In this document: in pieces, positions 44,073 to 53,699 of the stretch | How positions within the stretch are numbered: the stretch's first letter is position 1 | Layout of the letters: each line of letters begins with the position of its first letter | From: Vicia villosa | Taxonomy: Eukaryota; Streptophyta; Magnoliopsida; Fabales; Fabaceae | Assembly: GCF_029867415.1 (NCBI RefSeq) | Contig: NW_026705781.1 | Coordinates: 1 to 64,000, forward strand | Direction: 5' to 3' | DNA: 64,000 nucleotides | Program-made: the position numbers and the translations under genes | The notes under the pieces: model-generated | Database searches by the model: none | Told to the model about the DNA's origin: nothing | What the model saw: only the letters and a program-made list of their open reading frames with translations

Positions 44073-45992
44073 ATGGTTGATGAAAGTGAAAGAACTATAC
44101 CTACACCTGCATCTACATCTGGCTCTGCTGAGCAATACAACGGTAACAATGGTTATACTAGACCGCCGGTATTTGATGGTGAAAACTTTGAATACTGGAA
44201 AGATAAACTGGAAAGTTACTTTCTGGGTCTAGATGGTGATCTATGGGATCTTCTGATGGATGGTTACAAACATCCAGTAAATGCCAGAGGCGTGAAGCTG
44301 TCAAGGCAAGAAATGAATGATGACCAAAAGAAGCTCTTCAGGAATCATCATAAATGTAGAACTGTTTTGCTGAATGCTATCTCTCATGCTGAGTATGAGA
44401 AGATATCTAACAGGGAAACGACCTATGACATATATGAGTCCTTGAAAATGACTCATGAAGGAAATGCTCAAGTCAAGGAGACAAAAGCTCTTGCCTTAAT
44501 CCAGAAGTATGAAGCCTTCAAGATGGAGGATGATGAAGACATTGAAAAGATGTTTTCGAGATTTCAAACTCTTACTGCTGGATTGAGAGTTCTTGACAAA
44601 GGATACACCAAGGCTGATCATGTGAAGAAGATCATCAGAAGCTTACCCAGAAGATGGGGTCCGATGGTGACTGCATTCAAGATTGCGAAGAATCTGAATG
44701 AAGTTTCTCTGGAAGAGCTTATCAGTGCCTTGAGAAGCCATGAGATTGAGCTGGACGCAAATGAGCCTCAAAAGAAAGGTAAATCTATTGCATTAAAATC
44801 TAATATCAAGAAATGCACTAACGCTTTTCAGGCTAGAGAAGAAGATCCTGAAGAATCAGAATCTGAAGAAGAAGATGAACTGTCCATGATTTCCAGAAGG
44901 TTAAATCAACTCTGGAAGACCAAGCAAAGGAAGTTCAGAGGCTTCAGAAGTTCAAGGAAATTTGAACGTGGAGAATCTTCTGATGAAAGAAGATTTGACA
45001 AAAAGAAGGTCATGTGCTATGAATGCAATGAGCCTGGACACTACAAGAATGAATGTCCAAATCTTCAGAAGGAAAGTCCCAAGAAAAAGTTTCATAAGAA
45101 GAAAGGTCTTATGGCAACCTGGGATGAGTCAGAAGATGATTCAGAAGATGAGCAGGCCAACTGTGCGCTGATGGCGACAGAAGATGACGGATCAGAATCT
45201 ACATCAGAATCAGACTCTGAAGAGGTATTTTCTGAACTTACTAGAGATGAGTTAGTTTCCGGTCTAACTGAACTTCTGGAACTCAAGTCTCAGATTAGTC
45301 TCAAATACAAAAAGCTGAAAAAGCAATTAGAATTTGAAACAAAGAAGCTTGAGTTGGAGAATTCTGAATTAAAAGAAAAACTTTTAAAATTATCCAATAA
45401 TGTTGGATCTCCTTCTGATTCAGAAAAATCCACTCCTAGTCTGAACCATATTCTGAAAGAATATGATTTAAGTTTCAGGAAGTTCTTATCTAGAAGTATT
45501 GGCAGAAGTCAGCTAGCTTCTATGATATATGCTGTGTCTGGAAACAAAAGAGTTGGCATTGGTTATGAGGGTGAAACTCCATACAAACTTGAACCTGTTG
45601 ATGAAATGAAAATTACATACAAGCCATTGTATGATCAGTTCAAGTATGGCCACTCTCATGATATTAGGCACACCTCACATGCACAAAGTTTTCACATAAC
45701 ACACACTAAGAAGCATGTGACACAACCTAGGAAATATCATGAAACTCACATTAAGAATTATCATGCTGTTCCTCCTATTGCTTACAATGTTAAACCCAAG
45801 TTCAATCAGAACTTGAGGAAATCTAACAAGAAAGGACCCAAAAAGATGTGGGTACCTAAGGATAAGATTATTCCTATTGCAGATATCCTTGGCTGCAAGA
45901 AGGACAAAGCACAACATGTCATGGTACCTGGACTCTGGATGCTCGCGACACATGACAGGAAGAAGGTCTATGTTCCAAGACCTGGTACTTAA
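44073..45992 (+). CDS. SIRE Gag (639 aa)
   Basis: ATG at 44073 follows the PBS. The N-terminal half is the copia-type Gag domain (UBN2-like). A CX2CX4HX4C knuckle lies at 45015-45056. It is flanked by acidic Ser/Glu-rich segments; a Leu/Lys/Glu-rich likely coiled coil follows at about 45290-45400. The last 176 nt overlap the pol frame, which is +1 relative to gag. It packages the RNA. Confidence 0.9.
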   Translation: MVDESERTIPTPASTSGSAEQYNGNNGYTRPPVFDGENFEYWKDKLESYFLGLDGDLWDLLMDGYKHPVNARGVKLSRQEMNDDQKKLFRNHHKCRTVLLNAISHAEYEKISNRETTYDIYESLKMTHEGNAQVKETKALALIQKYEAFKMEDDEDIEKMFSRFQTLTAGLRVLDKGYTKADHVKKIIRSLPRRWGPMVTAFKIAKNLNEVSLEELISALRSHEIELDANEPQKKGKSIALKSNIKKCTNAFQAREEDPEESESEEEDELSMISRRLNQLWKTKQRKFRGFRSSRKFERGESSDERRFDKKKVMCYECNEPGHYKNECPNLQKESPKKKFHKKKGLMATWDESEDDSEDEQANCALMATEDDGSESTSESDSEEVFSELTRDELVSGLTELLELKSQISLKYKKLKKQLEFETKKLELENSELKEKLLKLSNNVGSPSDSEKSTPSLNHILKEYDLSFRKFLSRSIGRSQLASMIYAVSGNKRVGIGYEGETPYKLEPVDEMKITYKPLYDQFKYGHSHDIRHTSHAQSFHITHTKKHVTQPRKYHETHIKNYHAVPPIAYNVKPKFNQNLRKSNKKGPKKMWVPKDKIIPIADILGCKKDKAQHVMVPGLWMLATHDRKKVYVPRPGT

Positions 45993-48900
45993 GTCTGGAG
46001 GAGAAGTCAAGTTCGGAGGAGATCAGAAGGGCAAGATAATTGGCTCTGGAACTATAAAGTCTGGTAACTCTCCTTCCATTTCTAATGTACTTCTTGTAGA
46101 AGGATTAACTCATAACCTCTTATCTATCAGTCAATTAAGTGACAATGGTTATGATATAATCTTTGATCAAAAGTCTTGCAAGGCTGTAAATCAGAAGGAT
46201 GGCTCAATCCTATTTACAGGCAAGAGGAAGAACAACATTTATAAGACAGATCTGCAAGATCTTATGAGTCAGAAGGTGACTTGTCTTATGTCTGTTTCTG
46301 AAGAGCAGTGGGTCTGGCACAGAAGATTAGGTCATGCTAGTTTGAGAAAGATCTCTCAAATTAACAAACTGAATCTCGTCAGAGGACTCCCTAATCTGAA
46401 ATTCCATTCAGATGCTCTTTGTGAAGCATGTCAGAAGGGCAAGTTCTCCAAACCTGCATTCAAGTCTAAGAATGTTGTTTCTACCTCAAGGCCATTAGAA
46501 CTCTTGCACATTGATCTGTTTGGCCCAGTCAAAACAGCATCTGTCAGAGGAAAGAAATATGGATTAGTCATCGTAGATGATTATAGCCGCTGGACATGGG
46601 TAAAATTCTTGAAACACAAGGATGAGACTCATTCAGTGTTCTTTGATTTCTGCATTCAGATTCAATCTGAAAAAGAGTGTAAAATCATAAAGGTCAGAAG
46701 TGATCATGGTGGTGAATTTGAGAACAGATCCTTTGAAGAATTCTTCAAAGAAAATGGTATTGCCCATGATTTCTCTTGTCCTAGAACTCCACAGCAAAAT
46801 GGGGTTGTAGAACGAAAGAATAGGACTCTTCAAGAAATGGCCAGAACCATGATCAATGAAACCAATATGGCTAAGCATTTCTGGGCAGAAGCAATAAACA
46901 CTGCATGTTATATTCAGAATAGAATCTCTATCAGACCTATTCTTAATAAGACTCCCTATGAATTGTGGAAGAATAGAAAGCCTAACATTTCATATTTCCA
47001 TCCTTTTGGATGTGTATGCTTTATTCTGAACACTAAAGATCATCTTGGTAAGTTTGATTCCAAAGCTCAAAAGTGTTTCCTTCTTGGATATTCTGAACGC
47101 TCAAAAGGCTACAGAGTATACAATACTGAAACATTGGTTGTGGAAGAATCAATCAATATCAGGTTTGATGATAAGCTTGGTTCTGAAAAACCAAAGCAAG
47201 TTGATAATTTTGCAGGTTGTGATATTGACATATCAGAAGTTGTTGAGCCAAGAAGCAACGCATCAGAAGCAGAGCTTCTCAGAAGCAAAGAATCTGAAGA
47301 TCAAGTATCAGCTTCTCTGGAGGATCTAAGTATTTCTGAAGAACCATCTGTCAGAAGATCATCCAGACTCATCTCTGGTCATTCAGAAGATGTCATTCTT
47401 GGAAAGAAGGATGATCCAATCAGAACAAGAGCATTCCTTAGGAACAATGCAGACTGTCAATTAGGTCTTGTATCTTTGATCGAGCCAACTTCTGTTGATC
47501 ATGCTCTAGAAGATCCAGACTGGATAATTGCTATGCAAGAAGAACTAAATCAGTTCACAAGGAATGATGTTTGGGATCTTGTTCCTAGACCAGATGGATT
47601 CAATATAATTGGTACAAATTGGGTCTTCAGAAACAAGCTCAGTGAGAAAGGCGAAGTGGTAAGGAACAAAGCCAGACTGGTGGCTCAGGGTTATAGTCAG
47701 CAAGAAGGGATTGACTACACAGAAACCTTTGCACCAGTGGCCAGGTTAGAGTCTATTCGTCTATTAATTTCTTTTGCCACTCAACATAACATCACTCTCT
47801 ATCAGATGGATGTTAAGAGTGCCTTCTTAAATGGTTATATAGATGAAGAAGTTTATGTCCATCAACCTCCTGGTTTTGAAGACTCTATGTCTCCTAATCA
47901 TGTTTTTAAACTTAAGAAATCATTGTATGGATTGAAACAGGCTCCCAGAGCTTGGTATGAACGCTTAAGTTCTTTCCTTCTAGATAATGGTTTCACTAGA
48001 GGAAAAGTGGACACTACTCTCTTTTGTAAAACCTTTGAAAAGGATATTTTAATTTGTCAAATATATGTAGATGATATTATTTTTGGAACATCTAATGCTA
48101 CACTTGGAAAGGAGTTTGCTAAGTCTATGCAGGCTGAGTTTGAAATGAGCATGATGGGAGAACTCAAGTATTTCCTTGGAATACAAATAAATCAAACATC
48201 AGAAGGAACATATGTTCACCAAACCAAGTATGTGAAGGAACTTCTGAAGAAGTTTAATCTTCTAGACTGCAAAGAAGCCAAAACTCCTATGCATCCAACA
48301 TGCATCCTAGGTAAGGATGAGGTAAGTAAGAAGGTAGATCAGAAGCTATACAGAGGTATGATTGGATCTCTTCTATATCTGACTGCTTCTAGACCTGACA
48401 TTCTGTTCAGTGTTTGTTTGTGTGCTAGATTCCAATCAGATCCTAGAGAATCTCATTTAACTGCTGTTAAGAGGATTCTAAGGTATCTGAAAGGTACTAC
48501 TAATGTTGGTTTAGTTTACAGAAAATCTAAAGAATACAACTTAGTAGGATTCTGCGATGCTGATTATGCTGGAGACAGAATTGAAAGAAAAAGTACTTCA
48601 GGAAGTTGCCAATTTCTTGGAAGTCACTTAATCTCCTGGTACAGCAAGAAGCAAGCAACCATTGCTCTATCAACCACAGAAGCAGAATATGTCGCAGCTG
48701 CTGGTTGTAGCACACAGATGCTCTGGATGAAAAGTCAGTTAGAAGATTATCAGATATTTGAGAGTAACATTCCTATATTCTGTGATAATACTTCTGCTAT
48801 ATGTTTATCTAAGAATCCTATTCTTCATTCAAAAGCTAAACATATTGAGATAAAACATCATTTCATAAGGGACTATGTTCAGAAGGGTGTTATTTCTTTA

Positions 48901-49011
48901 AACTTTGTTGATACAGACCATCAATGGGCTGATATCTTTACAAAACCCCTGGCTGAAGATAGGTTTAAGTTCATTCTGAAGAACATCAGTATGGATTTAT
49001 GCCCAGAATGA
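45817..49011 (+). CDS. SIRE protease-integrase-RT-RNase H
   Basis: The frame opens at 45817 after a TGA and has no obvious ATG before the protease Asp-Ser-Gly (about 45930), so it should depend on gag translation. Order is protease, integrase with HHCC (about 46315-46440) and D,D,E core, then RT with Tyr-Val-Asp-Asp at 48064-48075, then RNase H, ending at 49011. This is copia order. The frame is +1 relative to gag across a 176-nt overlap. Either one base was lost, or a frameshift is used. The rest is open and full length. Confidence 0.9.
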   Translation, partial: GNLTRKDPKRCGYLRIRLFLLQISLAARRTKHNMSWYLDSGCSRHMTGRRSMFQDLVLKSGGEVKFGGDQKGKIIGSGTIKSGNSPSISNVLLVEGLTHNLLSISQLSDNGYDIIFDQKSCKAVNQKDGSILFTGKRKNNIYKTDLQDLMSQKVTCLMSVSEEQWVWHRRLGHASLRKISQINKLNLVRGLPNLKFHSDALCEACQKGKFSKPAFKSKNVVSTSRPLELLHIDLFGPVKTASVRGKKYGLVIVDDYSRWTWVKFLKHKDETHSVFFDFCIQIQSEKECKIIKVRSDHGGEFENRSFEEFFKENGIAHDFSCPRTPQQNGVVERKNRTLQEMARTMINETNMAKHFWAEAINTACYIQNRISIRPILNKTPYELWKNRKPNISYFHPFGCVCFILNTKDHLGKFDSKAQKCFLLGYSERSKGYRVYNTETLVVEESINIRFDDKLGSEKPKQVDNFAGCDIDISEVVEPRSNASEAELLRSKESEDQVSASLEDLSISEEPSVRRSSRLISGHSEDVILGKKDDPIRTRAFLRNNADCQLGLVSLIEPTSVDHALEDPDWIIAMQEELNQFTRNDVWDLVPRPDGFNIIGTNWVFRNKLSEKGEVVRNKARLVAQGYSQQEGIDYTETFAPVARLESIRLLISFATQHNITLYQMDVKSAFLNGYIDEEVYVHQPPGFEDSMSPNHVFKLKKSLYGLKQAPRAWYERLSSFLLDNGFTRGKVDTTLFCKTFEKDILICQIYVDDIIFGTSNATLGKEFAKSMQAEFEMSMMGELKYFLGIQINQTSEGTYVHQTKYVKELLKKFNLLDCKEAKTPMHPTCILGKDEVSKKVDQKLYRGMIGSLLYLTASRPDILFSVCLCARFQSDPRESHLTAVKRILRYLKGTTNVGLVYRKSKEYNLVGFCDADYAGDRIERKSTSGSCQFLGSHLISWYSKKQATIALSTTEAEYVAAAGCSTQMLWMKSQLEDYQIFESNIPIFCDNTSAICLSKNPILHSKAKHIEIKHHFIRDYVQKGVISLNFVDTDHQWADIFTKPLAEDRFKFILKNISMDLCPE

Positions 49012-49466
49012 GAAGATGAGAAGTTCTCATGTATGAGTATCTTCTGAAATGAATGTGGAACATTTTTTTAATCAGAAGTTCTGATTGAATTCTTTTAGAA
49101 ATTATGATTCGGTTATTACTAACGTTTCATTGTCTAAGTTGATTCAGAACCTCTTTTAAAGCAAAACAGCTGTTACGCTTTATCTCGGGATGGTAAACCT
49201 GTCGTTACTATTCATGGATAAGCGCGCGTGCAGTTGAAGGGACGCCGACCATAGGTAACTGTGCCAGTCACTTCATTTGTCTTTATTATCTCTCCTCTCG
49301 TCACGTAACATTAAATGCTTTTCATCATTCGTTTCATTTTATTTTCCTTTAAATACTCTTCAAAATGGTTTTCGGTTTCCTATCTTTTTGGTTCCCTCTT
49401 AAAGTTTGTCTCTCCCTCTCTTCCTTATCAAACCCTACCTGTTCATTTTTTTCTTGCAAACTCATC
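49012..49466 (+). other. SIRE spacer after pol
   Basis: No frame is supported. AT-rich spacer with scattered TCAGAAG/GAAGTTCT words that are typical of the non-coding parts of this element. Confidence 0.5.
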
Positions 49467-49856
49467 ATGAACTCTTCATCAACCCCAGGAAATAATGAAA
49501 GTGATAAAAACAATAAACGAAAAGCTGTTGAAACATCTCCTTCCAAACCCAAAAAGATCAAAATCACCTATGATCCTCTCAAGGTGAATCCTTTCGAAGC
49601 AATGTTGTCTGGAAACTATTCTAGACGTGTGTTTCATCCTCCTGGTGAAAGCCCTCCATCATCTCCATCTTCTTCCTCATCTTTCGACCTTCAAGACTCA
49701 GCTTCCTCTGATTTTTCCTCTCCTTTAATCTCTTCTGAAGACATCTCTTCATCTTCACCCGCTGAGGATGTTGTCTCTGGTAAAGGTGGTGGAAGATCTG
49801 CTACAGGACCAAGTCTCCCTGATCCCTCGCCTGAAAGCCCTAGAAGCAGTCAATGA
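49467..49856 (+). CDS. SIRE extra ORF downstream of pol, short (129 aa)
   Basis: Starts at ATG 49467. Rich in Ser and Pro with a basic patch (Lys-Pro-Lys-Lys-Ile-Lys) near residue 30. SIRE/Maximus elements often have an env-like or other ORF here, usually much longer, so this may be a shortened remnant. No membrane segment or signal peptide is visible. Function unknown. Confidence 0.5.
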   Translation: MNSSSTPGNNESDKNNKRKAVETSPSKPKKIKITYDPLKVNPFEAMLSGNYSRRVFHPPGESPPSSPSSSSSFDLQDSASSDFSSPLISSEDISSSSPAEDVVSGKGGGRSATGPSLPDPSPESPRSSQ

Positions 49857-51138
49857 GGCGTTTCACTCCTTCATGGCATGCTGGCACAGACGTGGTCTTA
49901 GCTAGGGTCCTAGGATTTGGTCTTAGTAGTTTTCTTTTTCTTTGTTGCATAACTTCTTGTAATCCTCTTTTGATTATCAATGAAAAAGTTCCTTTGTGTC
50001 TTACATTCCAGTAAATGTTATCTTTTGTCGTTTTATACATCTGAATCTTTTTATATATTCTTTTTGATGTTATGACAAAAAGGGGGAGAAGATAAATGAT
50101 AAATGATTTGATTAAATCTATCAGTTGCTGGGTAAAGGCTCCCACACATTCACTAACAAGAACTGCAAGTTCTATATGGTTTAAGTGTTTTGCAGGTACA
50201 GAGAAGTGAAGTGAATCTTCAAAGCAAACACTAGAAGCAAAACCATGGAAACTGAAGCAAGCTGAGTGCTGTCAAGCTTCAGAGATCAGAAGCAAGAAAG
50301 AAGAATGAATCAGAAGCACTGATAATAGAATTTGAATATCATTGTCTATCCTGTTATGACAAAATTCTATTTGCCCTGATACATATAATGTTATGGCTCT
50401 GATACATTATTTGCTCTGATACATGTTTTTAGCCTAAATGCTCTGATACATTTGGCTCTGATACATATCATGTATTTGAATATACATTCTATGTTCTAAC
50501 TCGTTCATGCTGACTTTTGTCGTTTAGTTTTTTGTTCTGTAACATTTCAGGATGTAGAGATGCTCAGATGATGCTCTGGTACATTCAACAATGTTCTGAT
50601 ACAAATCTAGCATGAAGTGATGTTGGTAGACATTCAAAGTTCTGAAGCTATCCGAGGGAAGCAGAAATCAGAAGATGTGAATGCTCCAAAAGATCCAGAA
50701 ATTCAAGTTCTGAAGCTGTCCTGAATGGAAGCAGAAATCAGAAGCTGTGAATGTTCTGAAGATCAAAGAAACTCAAGTTCTGAAGCTATCCTGAATGGAA
50801 GCAGAAGTCAGAAGCTGTGAGTGTTCTAAGGATCTAAAGAAATTCAAGTTCTGAAGCTTTCCAATGGAAGCAGAAGTCAGAAGCTATGAATTCTCTGAAG
50901 ACAGAAGCTCATATGATCGTCTCTACCGAAATAATCAGGGAAGTCTTTTATCAAAGTTCTTCGAGTATTTATTTCAGGGGGAGATTATTTATCTCAGGGG
51001 GAGATTGTTAATCTCAGGGGGAGACATATTCATATGCTTATGCTATAGCTGTGTAATTTGTCTTTTGCCGTCTACTCTTTCTGATCGCAAATTCATATCA
51101 TTTATATATGTTTTTGTCATCATCAAAAAGGGGGAGAT
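49857..51138 (+). other. SIRE 3' region with repeats and polypurine tracts
   Basis: Non-coding. A ~70-bp repeat (units at about 50635, 50704, 50774, 50844) is built on 'caagttctgaagct'. Polypurine-like copies occur at 50077-50091, 50975, 50995 and 51015. The functional tract AAAAAGGGGGAGAT is at 51125-51138, abutting the 3' LTR. Confidence 0.75.
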
Positions 51139-52407
51139 TGTTAGAACAAGATTTGTTCTTATCAATTATCTTAGTTTTGATGATAACAATAATATGATTT
51201 TTGCTTAAGATAATATGGTACTCTAATCCAATGCAATTTCCCTTTCAGGAAATATATAAAGAGTACGCATAATTCAGCGCTCAGAAGATGTGTCTCGAAT
51301 GGTTCAGCATGCAACATCAGAACATGGTCTGGCAAGACATCAGAAGATGGTCGAAGCAGAATCAGAACATGGGTCTATGGAAGCATCAGAAGAACATGAG
51401 ATCAGAAGCACTGAAGATCAGAAGATGGTATCACGCTCAGAAGCACTTCAAGGTCAGAAGATCAGAAGATGCTGTGCACCAAGCTGTTTGACTCTGATGA
51501 TATTCAAACGTCGTATTCACAAACATCAGATCAGAAGGAAGTACACGTGGCAGACTACGCTGACTGACAAAAGGAACGTTAAAGCTACTAAAGGCTACGT
51601 CAGTAGACACAGCGTGAACAAGGCTCGAGGTAGTTGACAAAAGCGTATAACATTAAATGCAAAGCTGTACGGAACACGCAAAGCATTAAATGCATTCAAC
51701 GGTCATCTTCTCAACGCCTATAAATATGAAGTTCTGATGAGAAGCAAGGTTAACGATCCTGAACAAAGACGATTCAAATTAACTTGCTGAAACGCTGTTC
51801 AACTCTAAACTCAGAATCTTCATCTTCATCAAAGCTCACTACATTGCTGTTGTAATATCTTAGTGAGATTAAGCTTAAATTGTAAGAGAAATATCACAGT
51901 TGTGATTATCGCTTTTAAGAAGCATTTGTAAACTCTTGAATAGATTACATTAAGTTGTAAGGAACTAGAGTGATCAGTTGATCAGTATACTCTAGGAAGT
52001 CTTAGCAGTTAGCTGAGCAGGAAGTCTTGGCAGTTGGCTGAGCAGGAAGTCTTGGCAGTTGGCTGAGCAGAAAGTCTTAGGAGTGAACTAAGCCTAGAGT
52101 GATCGTGTTGATCAGTAGACTCTAGAAAAGTCTTAGGAGTGAACTAAGCAGTTGTTCCTGGAGTGATCAGGGTGTGATCAGAAGACTCTGGAAGACTTAG
52201 TTGCGGCTAAGTGGAAAACCATTGTAATCCGTGCGATTAGTGGATTAAATCCTCAGTTGAGGTAAATCATCTCTGCGGGGGTGGACTGGAGTAGCTTCGT
52301 TAACAGCGAACCAGGATAAAAATAATTGTGCATTTTATTTTTATCATCCAAGATTTTAAGTCACACTTATTCAATCCCCCCCTTTCTAAGTGTTTTTCTA
52401 TCCTTCA
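51139..52407 (+). repeat. SIRE 3' LTR (1269 bp)
   Basis: Same length as the 5' LTR, with about two substitutions seen near its start. Ends TCCTTCA before CGGCG. Confidence 0.95.
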
Positions 52408-53300
52408 CGGCGGTACATCTCTTTTCATGCCTTCAGTGGAACGTTGGTATGTGTTATCGTGAGTGGTACGGCGGCACATCTCTTTCATCGTCAGTGGTAC
52501 GTCGATGAATTATCTCTTTTTATATCATCAGTGGTACGGTGGTATATCTCTTCATGCCTTCAGTGGAACGTTTGTATGTGTTATCGTCAGTGGTACGGCG
52601 GTACATCTCTTTCATCGTCAGTGGTACGTCGATGAACTATCTCTTTTTATATCATCAGTGGTACGGTGGTATATCTCTTCATGCCTTCAGTGGAACGTTG
52701 GTATGTGTTATCGTCAGTGGTACGACGGTACATCTCTTTCATCATCAGTGGTACATCGATGAATTATCTCTTTTTATATCATCAGTGGTACGGTGGTATA
52801 TCTCTTCATACCTTCAGTGGAACGTTGGTATGTATTATCGTCAGTGGTACGGCGGTATATCTCTTTCATCGTCAGTGGTACATCGATGAATTATCTCTTT
52901 TATATCATCAGTGGTACGGTGGTATATCTCTTTTCATGCCTTCAGTGGAACGTCGGTAGCTCATCGTCAGTGGTACATCGATGCATTTCTATTCATATCA
53001 TCAGTGGAACGGTGGTATATTTTATCGTCAGTGGTACGACGGTACATCTCTTTTCTACCTTCAGTGGAACGTCGGTAGCTCATCGTCAGTGGTACGTCAA
53101 TGCATTTCTATTCATATCATCAGTGGAACGGTGGTATATTTTATCGACAATGGTACGGCGGTACATCTCTTCATCGTTAGTGGTACGTCGATGAATTTCT
53201 CTTTAATACCTCCAGTGGAACATTGGTATATGTTATCGTCAGTGGTACGGCGGTACATCTCTTCATATCATCAGTGGTACGATGGTGTGTTTTCTGTTAA
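52408..53300 (+). repeat. 127-bp minisatellite, right part
   Basis: Continues the array of 42205-42716 after the target duplication. Regular 127-bp steps to about 52930, then shortened units lacking some subunits to about 53300. Confidence 0.92.
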
Positions 53301-53618
53301 CGGAAGATTGGCATTCTGATTCAGGATGCATATTTTTCTCATCCCCAGTGAAAGAGGATGCCCCCTTTATCATCTCCAGCGAAAAGTGATTGCTTTAACC
53401 TCTCTGGTGCGAAATGTTTTCCCCAAAGAAGTTTCTTTTCCCAGCAAAGTTTTGTCTCTCCAACAAAGTCTTGCCTTCCCCAGTGGAGTTCTGCCCGCAA
53501 GAGATTTGTTTCCCCAGTGGAGTTCCTTTTCCTCCCCGGTGTTGTCGTGTTTTATCCTTATCGTATGCATTCATTAAACATTGCATAGCATCTTAGGTTC
53601 AAAAATTATGTTTTATAT
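53301..53618 (+). other. Ogre-2 3' UTR, degenerate short repeats
   Basis: Short imperfect repeats on 'ccccagtggagttc' and 'cccagcaaag' at roughly 30-bp spacing. No gene. Confidence 0.5.
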
Positions 53619-53699
53619 ATTTAAGTCTCTTCGATTTCGTCAAAACGAAGATTTCCAATCATCGTATCTCCGAATCGAAGAAACTTAAATAGGGGCATC
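53619..53699 (+). promoter_or_regulatory. Stem-loop and polypurine tract before the Ogre-2 3' LTR
   Basis: Arms at 53619-53639 and 53671-53690 pair over about 20 bases with one mismatch and one bulge; AGGGGCATC at 53691-53699 abuts the LTR. The distal half of the stem differs from Ogre-1 yet pairs. Confidence 0.7.

Larger units (their letters stand above)
42717..52407 (+). mobile_element. SIRE/Maximus-like Ty1/copia element, complete, 9691 bp
   Basis: Two 1269-bp LTRs that differ at about two positions by eye, a PBS, gag, pol in copia order (integrase before RT), an extra downstream ORF and polypurine tracts. CGGCG duplications bound it. It is the youngest insertion in the window. Confidence 0.95.

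Noticed and set aside
42125..53194. Many overlapping frames encoding Trp/Tyr-rich repeats
   Set aside because: They are the 127-bp minisatellite read in different frames, and the SIRE element splits the array.
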